This document shows, piece by piece, positions 1 to 12,281 of a stretch of 64,000 bases of DNA. The notes beneath the pieces are model-generated. The model saw nothing but the letters and a program-made list of their open reading frames with translations, did no database searches and was not told the DNA's origin. Both the position numbers and the translations under genes were made by a program. Position 1 is the first letter of the stretch; each line of letters starts with the position of its first letter. The stretch comes from Pristionchus mayeri (taxonomy: Eukaryota; Nematoda; Chromadorea; Rhabditida; Neodiplogasteridae), in the NCBI GenBank assembly GCA_036245805.1, contig BTRK01000006.1, positions 46,741,257-46,805,256 on the forward strand, read 5' to 3'.

Positions 1-3000
1 TCCGAACCCGCATTTGTCATCGAGAAGACGCAGAAGAAGCAACATCGTGCGGGATTCAGGAAGGAGAGAGCTAGGAAAGCAGTTAACACCAAACCTCAAA
101 AAGCAGATGAGAAGAAGATGCTACTAAGGCAGAAACCAGTGTCGAAAAATGCAATTGCGATGCGGCAGGCACAGGTTAGAAATAGTAGAGTTAGAGCTAA
201 GGTCTTCGAAATGGTCTCGCATAACTACGACGGTCTCGATAAAAATGTAGAATGTAGGGAAGATGAGAATCACGGTCTACGTTTTGGCAAAACACTTCCA
301 GTTATTTAGGTACAAGATCATAAGCGAGTAAAGAGAAGCGAGTATCGGCTGGTGAAGCATTCGGGAACCAAGAGTGACAAGAAAACTTATGTGAGTATGT
401 GTGCGCACTGACAAGGAAAGGCCGCGAGGGTAGGTTGGAGATTTTGAAAGAGACATAGCAGGATCGAAAGAGGGTCAAATTCTAAGAACTTCTACGCTTT
501 TAATATCTGCTGAGGGCGCATGTCGATGTCTGCACTCATAGTGGGGAGAGGTGTAAAACCGTCTATTTCTCAGCCTATGTTCCGATATTCCACTACCACC
601 CAGCCGTCCTCAGAGGCCTTCAGCAGATATGGAAACCGTAGAAGTTCTTAGAATTTGATCCTCTGTCGATCCCGCTAGGTCTCGTTCTGAAACTCCAACC
701 AACCCTCGCGACCTTTCCTGGTGAGAGGGAAAGTGGGGCGAGAAAGTTACAATTGGGTTAAGAAGATGTCGCTCAAATATAGTTCGATATTCTCCATTTT
801 ACACATTCTTCCAGCGTTATAGTGTGCGAAAACAAAACGGGGCGCGATCTCAAGCTCTAGCATGGACACAGCGTGAAAGTAATCGACAAGTTCTAGGTAA
901 ACAAGGTGTCGCGAATCACAAGCATTCACAGTGCTCAGAAGACGCCGATCCAGAGCATCGCGCAGGTAAGGCCAAGTGAAGGAGACTTCGATGCTGGGCT
1001 CGCGACCAGCGTAAAATTTGGCGGATTCATTTTTTCGTGCCCTCTATAGTTGCCCACGCGTCGGCGGCGACCCACATGAACCCCTATTTATGAGTGCAAA
1101 GTGCTTGTAATATGCGGGGGGAACTGTGGTGCGCACCTTTTGCTAGACCTATTTGCCTGCGTGATCTAGTCACGACTGCCAATTACCCTTCCAAAATGGG
1201 CAGGTTCCATTTATGCCAATTCTATCGTTAGATTTGGCTTAATTGCATGCAAGCACAATTTACCACAGGTATCATGAGTCAGTGGAGGAAAAATCTAACC
1301 ACCGGGAACAATTTTCAACTTTTATTTTTTTGTTTTGGTTCATATTATGGTGGTAGTAAACACTAGCGCCAACTTCTCGAAAAATATAAGCCACAGGTCC
1401 CAGAACCGTCATTTAGGAATTTTCCGGTTTTACTTCCGGCTATATGGTATTTCAGCTCCCAGATGTGCTGCCGAGGTGGCATTGGGCTCAAAATGCGTGG
1501 AAAAATCTAGCGAACAACTTTTGTGTTGAAAGTGAAACGGTTGGACTGCAGCTTCAGAAAATATGAACGAAAATCTGAAAATACGAGTACTAAAAAAATC
1601 ATGCCGTCTCGGTGGGAAACCAAACAGTGAATTTTATTGCAGATTATGGAAAATTAAGTCCATACACGTTTAGAAAAAATAGAACTTAGCACTTTATTGG
1701 TGGCTTACGGCCACATTATAGCTCCGAATGTCGAAAATATGGGATGTCAAATTTTGAAAAATTCGCATTTCGCAGATTCATGATTTTAATCGATCAGTTC
1801 AATCAATTTCGTATATTTTTCTATCGAATAAGTTAGATGAGGCTAAAAGAGCACGACATTTTCTCACTTCAAAAATTTCGATTTTCAAACATACTCATTT
1901 GCTAAATTTGTCCAACAAAGTCCAACAAAGAGCGACGCCATCTCTGGAAATGAACTCAAATAGTTATCAACAGTAGTGACCATCATGAGTGCATACTGTC
2001 ATTATGGGCTCTCCAGCCGATTCCATTCCCTTGATTTGAATGCTCAAACTTGCCCGATCGAGAGTTTGAAATTCAAGATAATTGTATTTAGACTACATTT
2101 TGAGAAATCCGGGCTATTTCCAATCACTAAAAATCATTTTATGATCTACGGATATAGAAAACGTTTGAATTTTGGCTTATTTCAAGACTGTTCAAAAAAT
2201 CAAAATTTCGAGGTTCCACAATTTCAGATTTTTTTGAACGAGAACAATGTTGCCAATATCAGTGTTTTATATCACATCTGAACTGAAAATGATTTTTGGT
2301 GATTGAAACTTGTCGAGATTCCTCAAAATGTAGTCTAAATACAATTATCTTGAATTTCAAACTCTCGATCGGGCAAGTTTGAGCATTCAAATCAAGGGAA
2401 TGGAATCGGCTGGAGAGCCCATAATGACAGTATGCACTCATGACGGTCACTACTATTGATAAATATTTGAGTTCATTTCCAGAGATGGCGTCGCCCTTTG
2501 TTGGATGGGCACAAATTTAGCAAATGAGGATGTTTGAAAATCGACATTTTTGAAGTGAGAAAATTTCATACTCTTTCAGCCTCATCTAACTTACTCGATA
2601 GAAAAATGTACGAAATTGATTGAACTGATCGATTAGAATCATAAATCTGCGAAATGCGAGTTTTTGGCATCCCATATTTTCGACATTCGGAGCTATACTG
2701 CGGACGTAAGCCACCCTAAAAGTGCTAAGGTCTATTTTTTTCTATACGTGTATGGACTTAATCTTCCATAATCTGCAATAAAATTCACTGTTTGGTTTCC
2801 CACCGAGACCGCGTGATTTTGTTAGTACTCGTATTTTCAGATTTTCGTTCATATTTTCCGAAGCTGCAGTCCAACGGTTTCACTTTCAACATAAAAGTTG
2901 TTCGTCAGATTTTTCCACGCATTTTGAGCCCAATGCTACCTCGGTAGCACATCTGGGAGCTGAAATACAATATAGCCGGAAGTAAAACCGGAAAATTTCT

Positions 3001-6000
3001 AAATGACGGTTCTGGGACATGTGACCTATTTTTTTCGAGAAGTTGGCTCTAGTGTTTACTACCACCATAATATGAACCAAAACAAAAAATAAAAGCAAAA
3101 AATACTCGTGATACCTGTGTTACATTCAGGCGATTTCCAAAATCGTCCGAACCTCCACTGACCAGGAGGGCGACGGCGTGTGGTCAGAGACGTATAAAGG
3201 CATCCTGAAGCTAAAGGTATTTCAAATTTCCTGAAAAATTTCACTTTTCACTCAAAAATGATATGTTGAATTCACAAATTTCCATTCTAGAAACAAATGG
3301 ACGAACAGCGTTCGTCCCCAGGCGCACGGGTCTACGATCTGCCTATGGAGCAGCTCATCTTCGATAAAGTAGTTCCCGTTCTCACTTTCATAGGTGACGT
3401 CATACGATTCTGAAGCGGATAGAGTTCGAAAAAAATATACCGCTGTTTCTTCATTCCATAGACACGCTCATCACTTCACCGATCTAGATTTTGGGGGTAT
3501 GACAGAACCGCAACGACAAAAGCGCCAAGTGCCAAAAAAGACAAAAGCGCAACCGACAAAAGCGCCAGCGACAAAAGCGCAACTCTAAATATCTTAGTAC
3601 ATAGCGGTGATAGAACTGTGTGGTTGGTATTAATTAATTACTAATGACGATCACTATCTGCCCTTAGGGCTAATTAATGACGTCAAAAGTGACGTCACTA
3701 TTTTTATACGTATAGGGGTTCATGGTAAAAAATCGTGATAAAAGTTTGTGTTGGATCTAGACGACGTATCAATGCCCACACAATCTACGATACCCCCTCT
3801 TAAATTTGTCGGCTACCGTATCCCGATACACCATAATCTAGCTGAGATATGACAAAGAAAACAGGGGTGTTCTCCATCAACTTGCGAGCATATCTCAGCT
3901 AAGAGGGGGTATCGTAGATTGTGTGGGCATTGATACGTCGTCTAGATCGAACGCAAACTTTTATCACGATTTTTTACCATGAACCCCTATACGTATAAAA
4001 ATAGTGACATCACTTTTTTCGGTGACGTCATTAATTAGCCCTAAGGGCAGATAGTGCTCGTCATTAGTAATTAATTGATACCAACCACAAAGTATTATCA
4101 CCGCTCAGTACTAAGATATTTAGAGTTGCGCTTTTGTCGTTGGCGATTTTTTAAACCTAGTTGCTCTTTTGTCGTTGCGGTTCTGTCATACCCCCAGATT
4201 TTGAGCAGAATGAGAGAGGATTGCTCGAACTTCGGGTTGAAGTGGAAAAAAGTGCACCAATCGAGGTATAGTGGCTATTTATGGGACCACAATTCTTATT
4301 TCAGACCATTTATAAGTGGGGCCACTATTTCTCAATGGGTGCGCTATGTTCCACTTCAACCGAACTTCGAACTCTAAAACTGATTTTCCTATTCTAGAAG
4401 CTCAACGACTCCTCTGCTCCGCTTGCTCGACCGGTTCAGATGCCGCACATCGTACAGCAAGCGTTCTCGCTCGCTGACTCCATCCGATCTCACTCCACCA
4501 AGAACAGGAATGACCCCAACTACAAAGCGAGTTGCATTAAAAAAAAAGTTCGGAATTTTGATAGATGACACATTGCATTATTTTGGCTAGTGCCATGTCA
4601 TTGACGTTGACCTTCACACAGATGGTCACTCTTATTACAATCATTGACCTAGCAGTGTTCTTCCGCGAGCCGAGTCTCGAGGACGAGATACACCTTTACC
4701 TTTACCCTACTCAGATGCTCTCTCCTCGCTTCGCGCCTGTTCTTCCCGACAAATACGAGAGTCGTGGCCTGCTCTCGCCCTCCATTCTCGCCTTCTACAA
4801 GGTTGCTTTTTGATGTTCAAAGACACATCCTCATCAAAAACCGCACACAATATTTGATGAAAGGATGTTGAAGATTTCCTGCAAAAATCATTTCTTTGAG
4901 GAAGAAAGCATAATCATCTCGGAGAGTGATTAGGAAATGAGGAACTTGTTTCGGGTTCCTCTGATCATTGAACTTTCAGGACGACAGCGAGGACCAGATC
5001 GTGCCTCTTCCTTCTCTGCTCGAGACTACGGGCATGCAGAAGAAGGACCGCGACAGTCTGCTGGAAATGATCATGGAGGTAGACTGATCTTTGATCTTTG
5101 ATCTTTTAGTCAAGTTTTGTATTTGAGGTCTCAGGAGCGCGGAGCACCGTGGATCAGGCTCTGAAGGTAACGACAAGGGATTAGGTCGGATGAGAACAAT
5201 GACGTCATTCCGCCTTTGACATATCAAAGACGGCGTGACGTCATAGTTTTCCCCCCACCTAGAGCCCAGTGTAATGGCTCGAATCCACATCGAGGGGGCT
5301 CGTCCTCCCTAGTTTTTTCAGTGTGTTTTCAATGTTTTCATGTTGCTAATTGAACACGCCTCAGACTCTCAAGAGCATGAACGTCTTCGGCGTGGAGGGC
5401 GCCTTCGTCGACGCGACGAAGAAGATTCAGGAGACGTTTGCTGAAGTGGAGAAGAGCTTCACTCGCAGGCAGCGATTCCAGATGAAGAGACGACAGTTCA
5501 CCTTCCTCGACAAGGACCAGCTGATGCAAGTGTACGACAAGCAGGGCTTCCGGGGAGACCAGAGGTTGGTGATAGGGTGGCGGCACTTGATAGGAGAATA
5601 AGACTATGTCTGATGATATGACGGCGTTCAGCCTTTGACATCAAAAGCGTCATGAGGTCATAGATATAATATTAACGGCGAGGCAACGTCATAGCCCCCA
5701 ATGCGGAGAATCATGGTCGGATGGTGATCACCCTGATGAAAGTTAAATACAACTGGGCTATCCAGTAAAAAAAAATCAAAAGAGTTCCAGCTAAAATTAA
5801 AGAACAAATTGGATGATGTATGGCCAATTGTTCTGAGTTCACACCTGCGAATTCAGTGAGGATTTCGATTTGGATGAGTACGGCACACTCTCGCACAACC
5901 AGCGAGAGGCAGCACTGTGGAAGCGCATTGAGATCTTCGCGGCGAACACAACTGAAGTGGTCAGTTTTCATTGACAATTACAGGGATTTGCAAGTATAAA

Positions 6001-7521
6001 ATGGGTGTCACAAGTCAGTGGAGTTTTCCTTATTGTGGCGAGAGAATAACCAAGAGATGAGAAACGTATTGCATAATGTGTATTGAGTGCAATGTGATTA
6101 TTTTTATCAGAAAGAATATGTGAGATTAAGGGAGGGTGTTATTGATGAACAAAGGGACCATCACATGATCGTTCCAGGTTCCGCATAATCGATTCAAGCG
6201 CCAAACGATTCCCGGACATGTTTATACTCTCGCCCCGACAGTCCTCTCGCCGTTCATGTTCACGCCAGTGTACGGTAAGAGAAGGGGAAGCGACGATGTG
6301 TTGTACATCATAATATAACGTGACTATGTAGTCTGATCGAAGATAACATCCGAATTAGGAATACAACCAAAATTTCCCTATTTCATTTTAGAATCAAGTT
6401 TTTTGGACCATAAATTTGGACCATTACTCAACATTTCCCCGATAATTTTTAAAATTGGTGAAGGCCACATCCTGGTTCTACACGTTTCTGGGCATGTCTT
6501 TTTGCTCGTTCAAATGCCCCTAATTCCATTTTCTCTAACCATAAATAAGCCGTTCGAAGGTCTCTAGTAATTCGTTGACACCAACCACAAAGTTCTATCA
6601 CTGCTCTATGAAAAAATATTTCCAGTTGCGCTTTTGTAGTTGCGCGTCTGTCACACGCCCATCATGTTTGCACTGTTTGAGGCCTCTCCGGATCTCCCCT
6701 AATTTCATATTTTTCTAACCATAGATAATCCGTTTGAAGGCTTCTCCGTGCTCGGTCCCGTCGTGCTTTCGCCTGCTCTCTTCACGCCGCTCATTCTCAA
6801 CCCCAGTCTGCTCTCTCCCTACGTTCTATCACCGGCGGTTAGTTATTTCATATTTAAGTTTAGTCTATTTTCGAGACTGAAATATCAACATTAATGTTTA
6901 CAATTATCCACCACAACAATACCCAGTGGGAATTGTAAGAATAATGAATGATAAATTTTCCGAAATTCAAGTTAACTTTTCATCTTCTAGGTCGGTATAC
7001 CTTTCATTCTGTCTCCGTACGTCCTATCTCCCTACGTGCTCTCCCCTCTCGTTTTCGCTCCCTTCATCCTCACACCATATGTGCTGTCGCCGAACGTCAT
7101 CAACCCCTACGTACTATCACCGCTGATCCTCTCGCCCGTTGTGCTCTGTCCGGACGTGATGTCACCCCAGATACTCGGAGGTATGCTTCATTAGCACTAG
7201 GTAGGATGAGAACTATGACGTCATCCCGCATTTGGTACATCAAAGACGACATGGCGTCGTAGTTCTCTTCAAACCTAGTACGGCGCACATTCAATTTCAA
7301 CCAAGGCGTTATCAGTGATACAGAGCACAGCAAAGATAATTTGTTTTTAAAGATGCTCGCATAATGAAATATGTACGTTTTAAAGCCTCGACCTCGTTTG
7401 ATAAAGTTCGAGTTTTGATATTATTCCAGGCGCGATTCTCTCGCCCGCAGTCGCCTCTCCAGCACTCTACTCGAAGAGCACCATGATGGTGAGTGTAATG
7501 TCGCCCTCGGTGCTCTCCTAG
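1..7521 (+). CDS. MLT-10 family moulting-cycle protein, 5' partial
   Basis: Fifteen exons: 1-246, 310-390, 897-965, 3130-3216, 3291-3368, 4398-4526, 4715-4801, 4980-5078, 5128-5166, 5365-5564, 5857-5959, 6178-6274, 6725-6837, 6991-7180 and 7430-7521. Together they give one open frame of 569 residues to a TAG at 7519-7521, and every intron phase fits. The start lies upstream of the window. The N-terminal part is basic. The middle resembles the DUF644 region (motifs [11 protein letters not shown] and [13 protein letters not shown]). The last four exons encode proline-rich repeats of the type P-x-x-L-S/T-P ([14 protein letters not shown] and similar), the hallmark of the MLT-10 family. By family knowledge such proteins are secreted by the epidermis and act in cuticle moulting. 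One donor (4527, AAA|GCGAGT) appears to be GC; reading to a GT at 4547 would add a few lysines instead. Introns 391-896, 966-3129 and 3369-4397 carry foldback repeats. Family assignment is firm; the first two exons are less certain than the rest. Confidence 0.88.
411..724. repeat. Short foldback repeat in MLT-10 intron
   Basis: About 100-bp imperfect inverted arms (411-510 and 620-724). The left arm reads AGGTTGGAG..TTCTAAGAACTTCTAC and the right arm is its reverse complement. It has no coding capacity and lies wholly within the intron 391-896, so it is probably a non-autonomous DNA element. Confidence 0.75.
1261..3121. repeat. 1.86-kb palindromic element in MLT-10 intron
   Basis: Two arms of roughly 850 bp in inverted orientation meet near 2190. 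The ends match (ACAGGTATCATGAG at 1266 and its complement near 3110), and the same peptide-like strings are encoded on opposite strands at about 1976-2110 and 2330-2450. Arms are about 90% alike. It fills most of intron 966-3129 and ends within 10 bp of the next splice acceptor. Confidence 0.85.
3493..4196. repeat. Foldback element with GACAAAAGCGCAAC subrepeats
   Basis: Inverted arms of about 330 bp with termini GGGGGTATGACAGAACCGC and its complement. The left end holds four GACAAAAGCGC-type units in tandem. Arms share the motif ACGTATAGGGGTTCATGG. It sits in MLT-10 intron 3369-4397. A decayed fragment of the same family lies at about 6570-6660 in another intron of the same gene. Confidence 0.8.
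4644..4710. repeat. Short interspersed repeat ending in TTTACC units
   Basis: The segment CCTAGCAGTGTTCT..AGTCTCGA.GACG followed by (TTTACC)n recurs at 33139-33205 inside an intron of an unrelated gene. Here it ends directly at the splice acceptor of the MLT-10 exon starting at 4715, so its pyrimidine-rich tail appears to serve as the polypyrimidine tract. The class of element is unknown; a SINE-like origin is possible. Confidence 0.6.
5181..5262. repeat. MITE, GGTCGGATGAGAAC family, copy 1
   Basis: An 80-bp hairpin with arms TAGGTCGGATGAGAAC..ATGACGTCAT and the complement, in an MLT-10 intron. The same family occurs at 7197, 10932, 25142, 37376 and 55141, with a decayed copy near 5600-5690. 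Confidence 0.75.
6539..6667. repeat. Decayed partial exon duplicate plus repeat remnant
   Basis: The string TTTTCTCTAACCATAAATAAGCCGTTCGAAGG closely resembles the acceptor and first codons of the true exon at 6725 (TTTTTCTAACCATAGATAATCCGTTTGAAGG; both shown here only as landmarks). It lacks the splice AG and runs into a fragment of the GACAAAAGCGC foldback family. It looks like a small tandem duplication of the exon edge that was then disrupted. Confidence 0.5.
7197..7278. repeat. MITE, GGTCGGATGAGAAC family, copy 2
   Basis: Imperfect 80-bp hairpin (GGTAGGATGAGAACTATGAC and degenerate complement) in the last MLT-10 intron. Confidence 0.7.
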
Positions 7522-8007
7522 CACAGCGAAAGTGAAAGAAACATAAAAACACCCACCCGCATTATTTTACGAACTCTTCTTACCATCCTCCCTTACTAGG
7601 CAGTCGTCTTATTTCCTTCATTCCTTCATTATTGATTACATTCTTAATAGGAATGACATGTGCAAATCTTGTATATATTACTCGCAATAGTATTATCTAA
7701 TAGTATTAGAACTACTACTCGTATTACCTGATAATCTTGCAATCGCGAAATACGTGAAATAATAACTGTGTCTCTGTCTAATCGCATTCTCTGGACTGGC
7801 AAACCCAATAAAATGTTAGATCTAGTTGAGACCCATCTCAATCAAATATCTGATTTTTGTTTTTAAACGTGTATTATTTCGCTGTCATATATTTCTCTGA
7901 ATGCTCCCCTAATAAAGTGCAAAGTAGATACTTGTCTCGATTAGTAAACACAGTTCACCGAACATTGTGTAAAAAGTATGTGTCATGCGACTATAAATAA
8001 TTTTAGT
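7522..8007 (+). other. MLT-10 3' flank
   Basis: AT-rich sequence after the MLT-10 stop. AATAAA lies at about 7808 and again near 7911, so the poly(A) site is probably in this interval. I see no exon-like stretch. Confidence 0.5.
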
Positions 8008-8504
8008 TAGAGACCGCAAGATATTTGAGAGAATTGCTTTGGTAAGGATATTTGTGGGTCTATTGTATCCCTGTGATACTAAATAAGGTCATACTGCTTA
8101 CCTTTTGTTGATATCTTATCTCTGAATCGAGTTATGGCCCAAAAACTCCTCGAAAGAGTAACAACGTAGAGGGAGTCGAAATCGGGACGAGAGCGGAGTG
8201 GGCGGAGTCCGGCCTAAAACGACGGCAAAAATCAGGAACTTTCCATCGCACCTTGTCCGAGTTACGAACTGTATTCTGACCTAACGCGTCCATTTCCCCA
8301 TCATGAACCCTAAATCGATTTAAAAAAAAATTATTTATGATTGGATAATGCATGACGGATATCCTGTCATTTATAGACACTTTTCAAAAGTACACAACAA
8401 TATTTTTCCACATTTTTCGATTAAGAATTCGCGCTGGCGTTTGAGATACCAGATTTTGAGGGCGCTCTTTCTCCCTCATACTGGGCGGAGCTTGTGGTCT
8501 CTAA
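8008..8504. repeat. MITE, TAGAGACCGCAAG family, copy 1
   Basis: Terminal inverted repeats TAGAGACCGCAAG and CTTGTGGTCTCTA bound about 500 bp with blocks such as GTTATGGCCCAAAAAC and GTCGAAATCGGGACGAGAG. The same blocks occur at 43316-44037 and 48572-49293. Those copies are longer because they carry an extra 220-bp interior block absent here. Confidence 0.85.
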
Positions 8505-9799
8505 ATTTTAAACAAACGACTTAAAAGTCGTTTGTTTTTTGAGGTTCTGTATTTTCGACTCACATTCAGCTCTAGGTTTTTAAGTTTTAGAGATTCCATT
8601 GTGCTGTAACAAGTCCTGACTTTGCAAGCACGGCGCAGCAAATGCGAGCAAACACTGGAAATGATCAAACACCGAAGCGGCCCAAAAAAATCCTCTGTGC
8701 AAAAAAATCGTAACGCGAATTTTGCACAGACATCACGAACGACTGCCTCTTCTATTTGGGGAACTTCCTGGTTCATTCCGATCAAGAAGTATCTCGTCGA
8801 ATAGATATTGAACTGTTTCATGGTTAGAAAGATACCGTAACCTTTTTTTTTATTTGCCTGTTCCATGTGTAACATTTTAAAACCAGCATACTCAATATTT
8901 CTAAAAAATCAAGTTCATAAAAGCTCAGATTTTCTCAGAATAAAGCGGAGGAAAATATTTTTAAATAATTGGAAAAATACCAACGTATAGCCCCAAGCGA
9001 AATTTCCCGACTATTCGAAAAACTACCATTTTTTCCGGAATTAATGGCGCTTCGTCAAGAATGTTTCATCATCACTGTGAAGATGAATTTTCGTCAGCAT
9101 ATGTTACGTCGAAATTTCATACGATCTCCGAAAAAAGTAAAATCAAAATCACCTTTCTCGATGATAAACCTGCCTACTTGCTCAAACCATCGCAATAGAG
9201 TTTCGTGAGCTTTTGAATTGGAAAATTGGTGGATCTGTGTGTTGGCCCTCCCAACTGGTCTTTGGAATCTTTCCTATCTTCTAGATGTGGAGTTTAGAAT
9301 GACAGTCAAAGTTGTAATCAAATTACTTTGAAGACGTCGAATTAGCAATAGTGACCATTTAAACAAAGTGATATCAAGATTTGTAATGTACCAAATGACT
9401 ATTGAAATATTAATAGTAGTTATAGTGAAGTCTGCAAGAAAGGTCCTAAAAGAAAGTGGAAAGGATAAATGTTGACAAGGAGTTTTCTCATAATTCTTTT
9501 CAACTCTTTGTCACCAGTCGATCCGCTCTAAAGAGTAGACAATTAAAATGCGCAGACCCGTGGAACTTACTAAAGTGGAATGGGTGGTTTACAAAGGTAC
9601 AGCGTAAACATCAACTCTCTAGAAGCAAAACAAATCCGGAAGCCGATACTTCGGGACTTTTTAAACGGCATGAGAGGATGGTGCACTTTGCCAGTGCACA
9701 TCATGAGTTCCTCTGTTTGACCAGATGCCGGATTCTGTAGAGTAAAAGCGAGCAATTTTGCCCACCCCTGCAGAATATTGCCCACCCTGTGCCAAAAAT
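8505..9799. other. No recognisable gene
   Basis: A small perfect hairpin (AAACAAACGACTT and complement) lies at 8511-8538. Open frames of up to 124 codons occur on the minus strand at 8501-8875 and shorter ones on plus, but none has family motifs or splice support. The last 200 bp are the promoter side of the C6-domain gene. Confidence 0.4.
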
Positions 9800-10686
9800 A
9801 TGAAGATATTATTCACTTTGATGTTCGCCGCCGTATGCTCTGCTGATGTCGGCAGGTTTGCTAGATGTTTCGGGTTTGGGAAGATTTTGGAGTTTTAGAG
9901 GTGTCGGCAAGGGAAGAACCGTTGTTCCTTCCGAAGCATCCAAGGCTAACGGCGCAGCACCCAACAAGGGATACAAAGGTACTGCGATGAAATTAGACCA
10001 TCCAGGAATTGATGCAATAAATGTAAATAAATATATTTTCTGCATCTGATTTGACTGCTGCACCTAAAAATCTCTATCATTTGACGCAATGCGTGTATCT
10101 GCCACGCAACACTTAACAAATTTCGCTCTTTCCAATTATCCGAATCGATGTAAAGGGCAGTAATCGATCAACAAAGAATTTCAGAGTGCGCATCATGTTC
10201 GGGAAGCCTGATATCCACGACAGTCCTCAAATCGGGGTCGCGTTCAATGTCAGACGATATCACGGTACTGAATAACGCGGGTTGTGCACAGAGGACGTTC
10301 ACATGCGAAGGAGCGAACGCCAATATCGAGGTGATTATTTGCAATTATGTTATAACAAAATTATGTCATGTGTTATATTTATGTTATAACAAATTTTCCT
10401 TAACGTCTATCGCGTTTATGCATCAGTCTGGCAACTATAGTTCCTTTTTAGGAATTCGTTTCTCGATGATAATCTGGTAGTATCATACATGTCATACAGA
10501 TGCGATCGACAACATACAGCACAAACTTTGCACAACTTTCAGATCAACGACTCTAGAGGCGTGATTTCCGAGCGACTGGACGACTCAAGACTAGCCATCG
10601 TTGCCATTACGTGCAATCCTCATGGCACTGCCTGGGTGTATAAGGGAGTGGAAATCACTCAAGTGGAATGCGCCACCGGCATTTGA
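9800..10686 (+). CDS. Secreted C6-domain (DUF281-like) protein
   Basis: Exons 9800-9855, 9899-9978, 10185-10330 and 10543-10686 join in phase to a 141-residue protein. It opens with a clear signal peptide (MKILFTLMFAAVCSA) and a short basic, glycine-rich spacer. A single C6-type domain follows: CASCSGSLI, then DDITVLNNAGC, then FTCEGANANIE, then CNPHGTAWVYKG and VECATG before TGA. The six cysteines and the GTAW core match the nematode C6 (DUF281) family, whose molecular role is not established. Introns 1 and 2 are short (43 and 206 bp). The start was chosen because the ATG directly begins the signal sequence. Small extracellular protein; function unknown. Confidence 0.85.
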
Positions 10687-11475
10687 AGTGGAGTTTAAAA
10701 ATTGATGGTGTGGCGAGAAAATGAAGATACCGTGGTTTTGTATCTCTCTTTTAAATTTGAACAACATTAGTAAAGATGGTTTGTGTTGTGATATTTGTTG
10801 ATTTGTCAACATCCAAATGCCATTTTACAGTATAACCTTTCCGATGATCCCATCATACACACTATTTTTAATGGTGGATAATTACATTTACTGAACGCTT
10901 CTCCGGAAGGCAGTTATTGGGAAGAGGGGCTCTAGGTAGGCTGAACTATGGGGTCATGCCGCCTTTTATGTATGAGAGGCATCATGATGTCATAGTTCTC
11001 ATCCGACGTTGCCTCCGTCAGTGGCACGCCTGTGATATTTTTGCACAAATGAATTTCGCATGTGTACGCAGCCGTTTGATGGTGGCGATCCATTTCCGGT
11101 CATCGGCCCGCTAGAATTATCACGCAAAATCTCATTCCTGCATTTTTTTCAGAGATTTCATCATAACTTCGGGCCAAAATTCGTACATTACAGCATGGGA
11201 TCATGTAAACATTCATAATGTTGCAAAGTGGGCTAGTGCCAGAATTCGGTTGCCACGAACGCGGGTTCGATTTCCAACCCGAGCAATGATGGTAAAGAAT
11301 CATTTTGGAATTCCGAGTAAGCGCCTTTTAAAAAGCGAGTAGCGGTGTTGACCTGAGCATGCTTTTCCATATTTTTTGCTGCTTGTAAGGAATCAATGGG
11401 TAATTATTTTACACAATGCACAATAAATAATTTCGTAGTTGTTACGATTTTACGCACGTAATAGTGCAAAAATGT
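10687..11475. other. Intergenic, with MITE and tRNA-like fragment
   Basis: Contains a MITE at 10932-11008. Near 11262-11285 the string GCGGGTTCGATTTCC resembles a pol III B box and could be a tRNA-derived relic; no complete cloverleaf is visible. No coding exon was found. Confidence 0.4.
10932..11008. repeat. MITE, GGTCGGATGAGAAC family, copy 3
   Basis: Degenerate hairpin beginning CTAGGTAGGCTGAACTATG and ending CATAGTTCTCATCCGAC. Intergenic. Confidence 0.65.
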
Positions 11476-11557
11476 CGCAGCGAGCAGGGTTCGAACCTAC
11501 GCGGGCAATGCCCATTGGATTTCAAGTCCAACTCCTTAACCACTCGGACATCGCTGC
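11476..11557 (-). tRNA. tRNA-Ser (UGA)
   Basis: On the minus strand a 7-bp acceptor stem (GCAGCGA with TCGCTGC) encloses a normal D arm (A box TCCGAGTGGTTAAGG), an anticodon loop CTTGAAA giving anticodon TGA, a long class II variable arm around GGGCATTGCCC, and a T arm with the B box GGTTCGAACCC. Length is 82 nt without CCA, right for tRNA-Ser. No intron. Confidence 0.95.
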
Positions 11558-12281
11558 ACATGTTTGACCACCTCAATTGTTTGGTTAGTGTATATACTAG
11601 CATCCAAAATACTTTTACTTTTGATGTTCATTCGCCTCTCACTAAACACATTGAGTTGTGCTACTCAACTAAGAACGGATAAAAATAAATGTGGAAGTCT
11701 TCATATCAGTAAATTGCCATCAATACTCATAAGATGTATAATTCCGAAAAAAAGATAATGAATTCAAATGAGATGACCGATCATTTTGAGCGAAATTCGT
11801 GTGAATAGTTCGTCAGAATTTGCAACACTATGAAAAATACAGAAATTGTACTTCTGAGATTTTGATCTTTCGAGCAGTTTGATGGCACAACGATTCTGTG
11901 TTTTCTGCATCTTTGCTACTAGACTCGAATTGTAATAATGCTGTTAGATTACTTAGTTTATACGCACAATGAAAGCGCATCGAACCATTCAATTATCATC
12001 ATAAGGTGTATTCCTTCCGCACCCTCTTTCGCTTCCATCTGATATCTCTTTCTATTTCTCTCTATCTCCCTCCCTCTTCTCATCACTTCCGTGGCGATGG
12101 ACACAAAATGACAATGGACACAAAATGCTCGATAAGAGACCCATATCAACACAATAATTTGATATAAATTGATTTCTTGAAGAGTCTATTTTTGCACGTT
12201 TATATTGTCCCATTGGTCTTCCCTGAAAAATATTTAAATGCTCACACCTTGAAGTATTGCTCAAAAATTCTGTAATTTCAG
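11558..12281. other. Intergenic upstream of lectin gene
   Basis: A pyrimidine-rich stretch (12030-12080) and AT-rich sequence. No gene or repeat recognised. The last part is the presumed lectin promoter. Confidence 0.4.

Noticed and set aside
8511..8538. Hairpin resembling a bacterial terminator
   Set aside because: Eukaryotic context; AT-rich self-complementary string at a MITE edge.
8501..8875. 124-codon minus-strand frame
   Set aside because: No recognisable motif, no splice context, overlaps a hairpin and a competing plus-strand frame.
11262..11290. Second tRNA gene
   Set aside because: Only a B-box-like string is present; no acceptor, D or anticodon arms can be folded around it.
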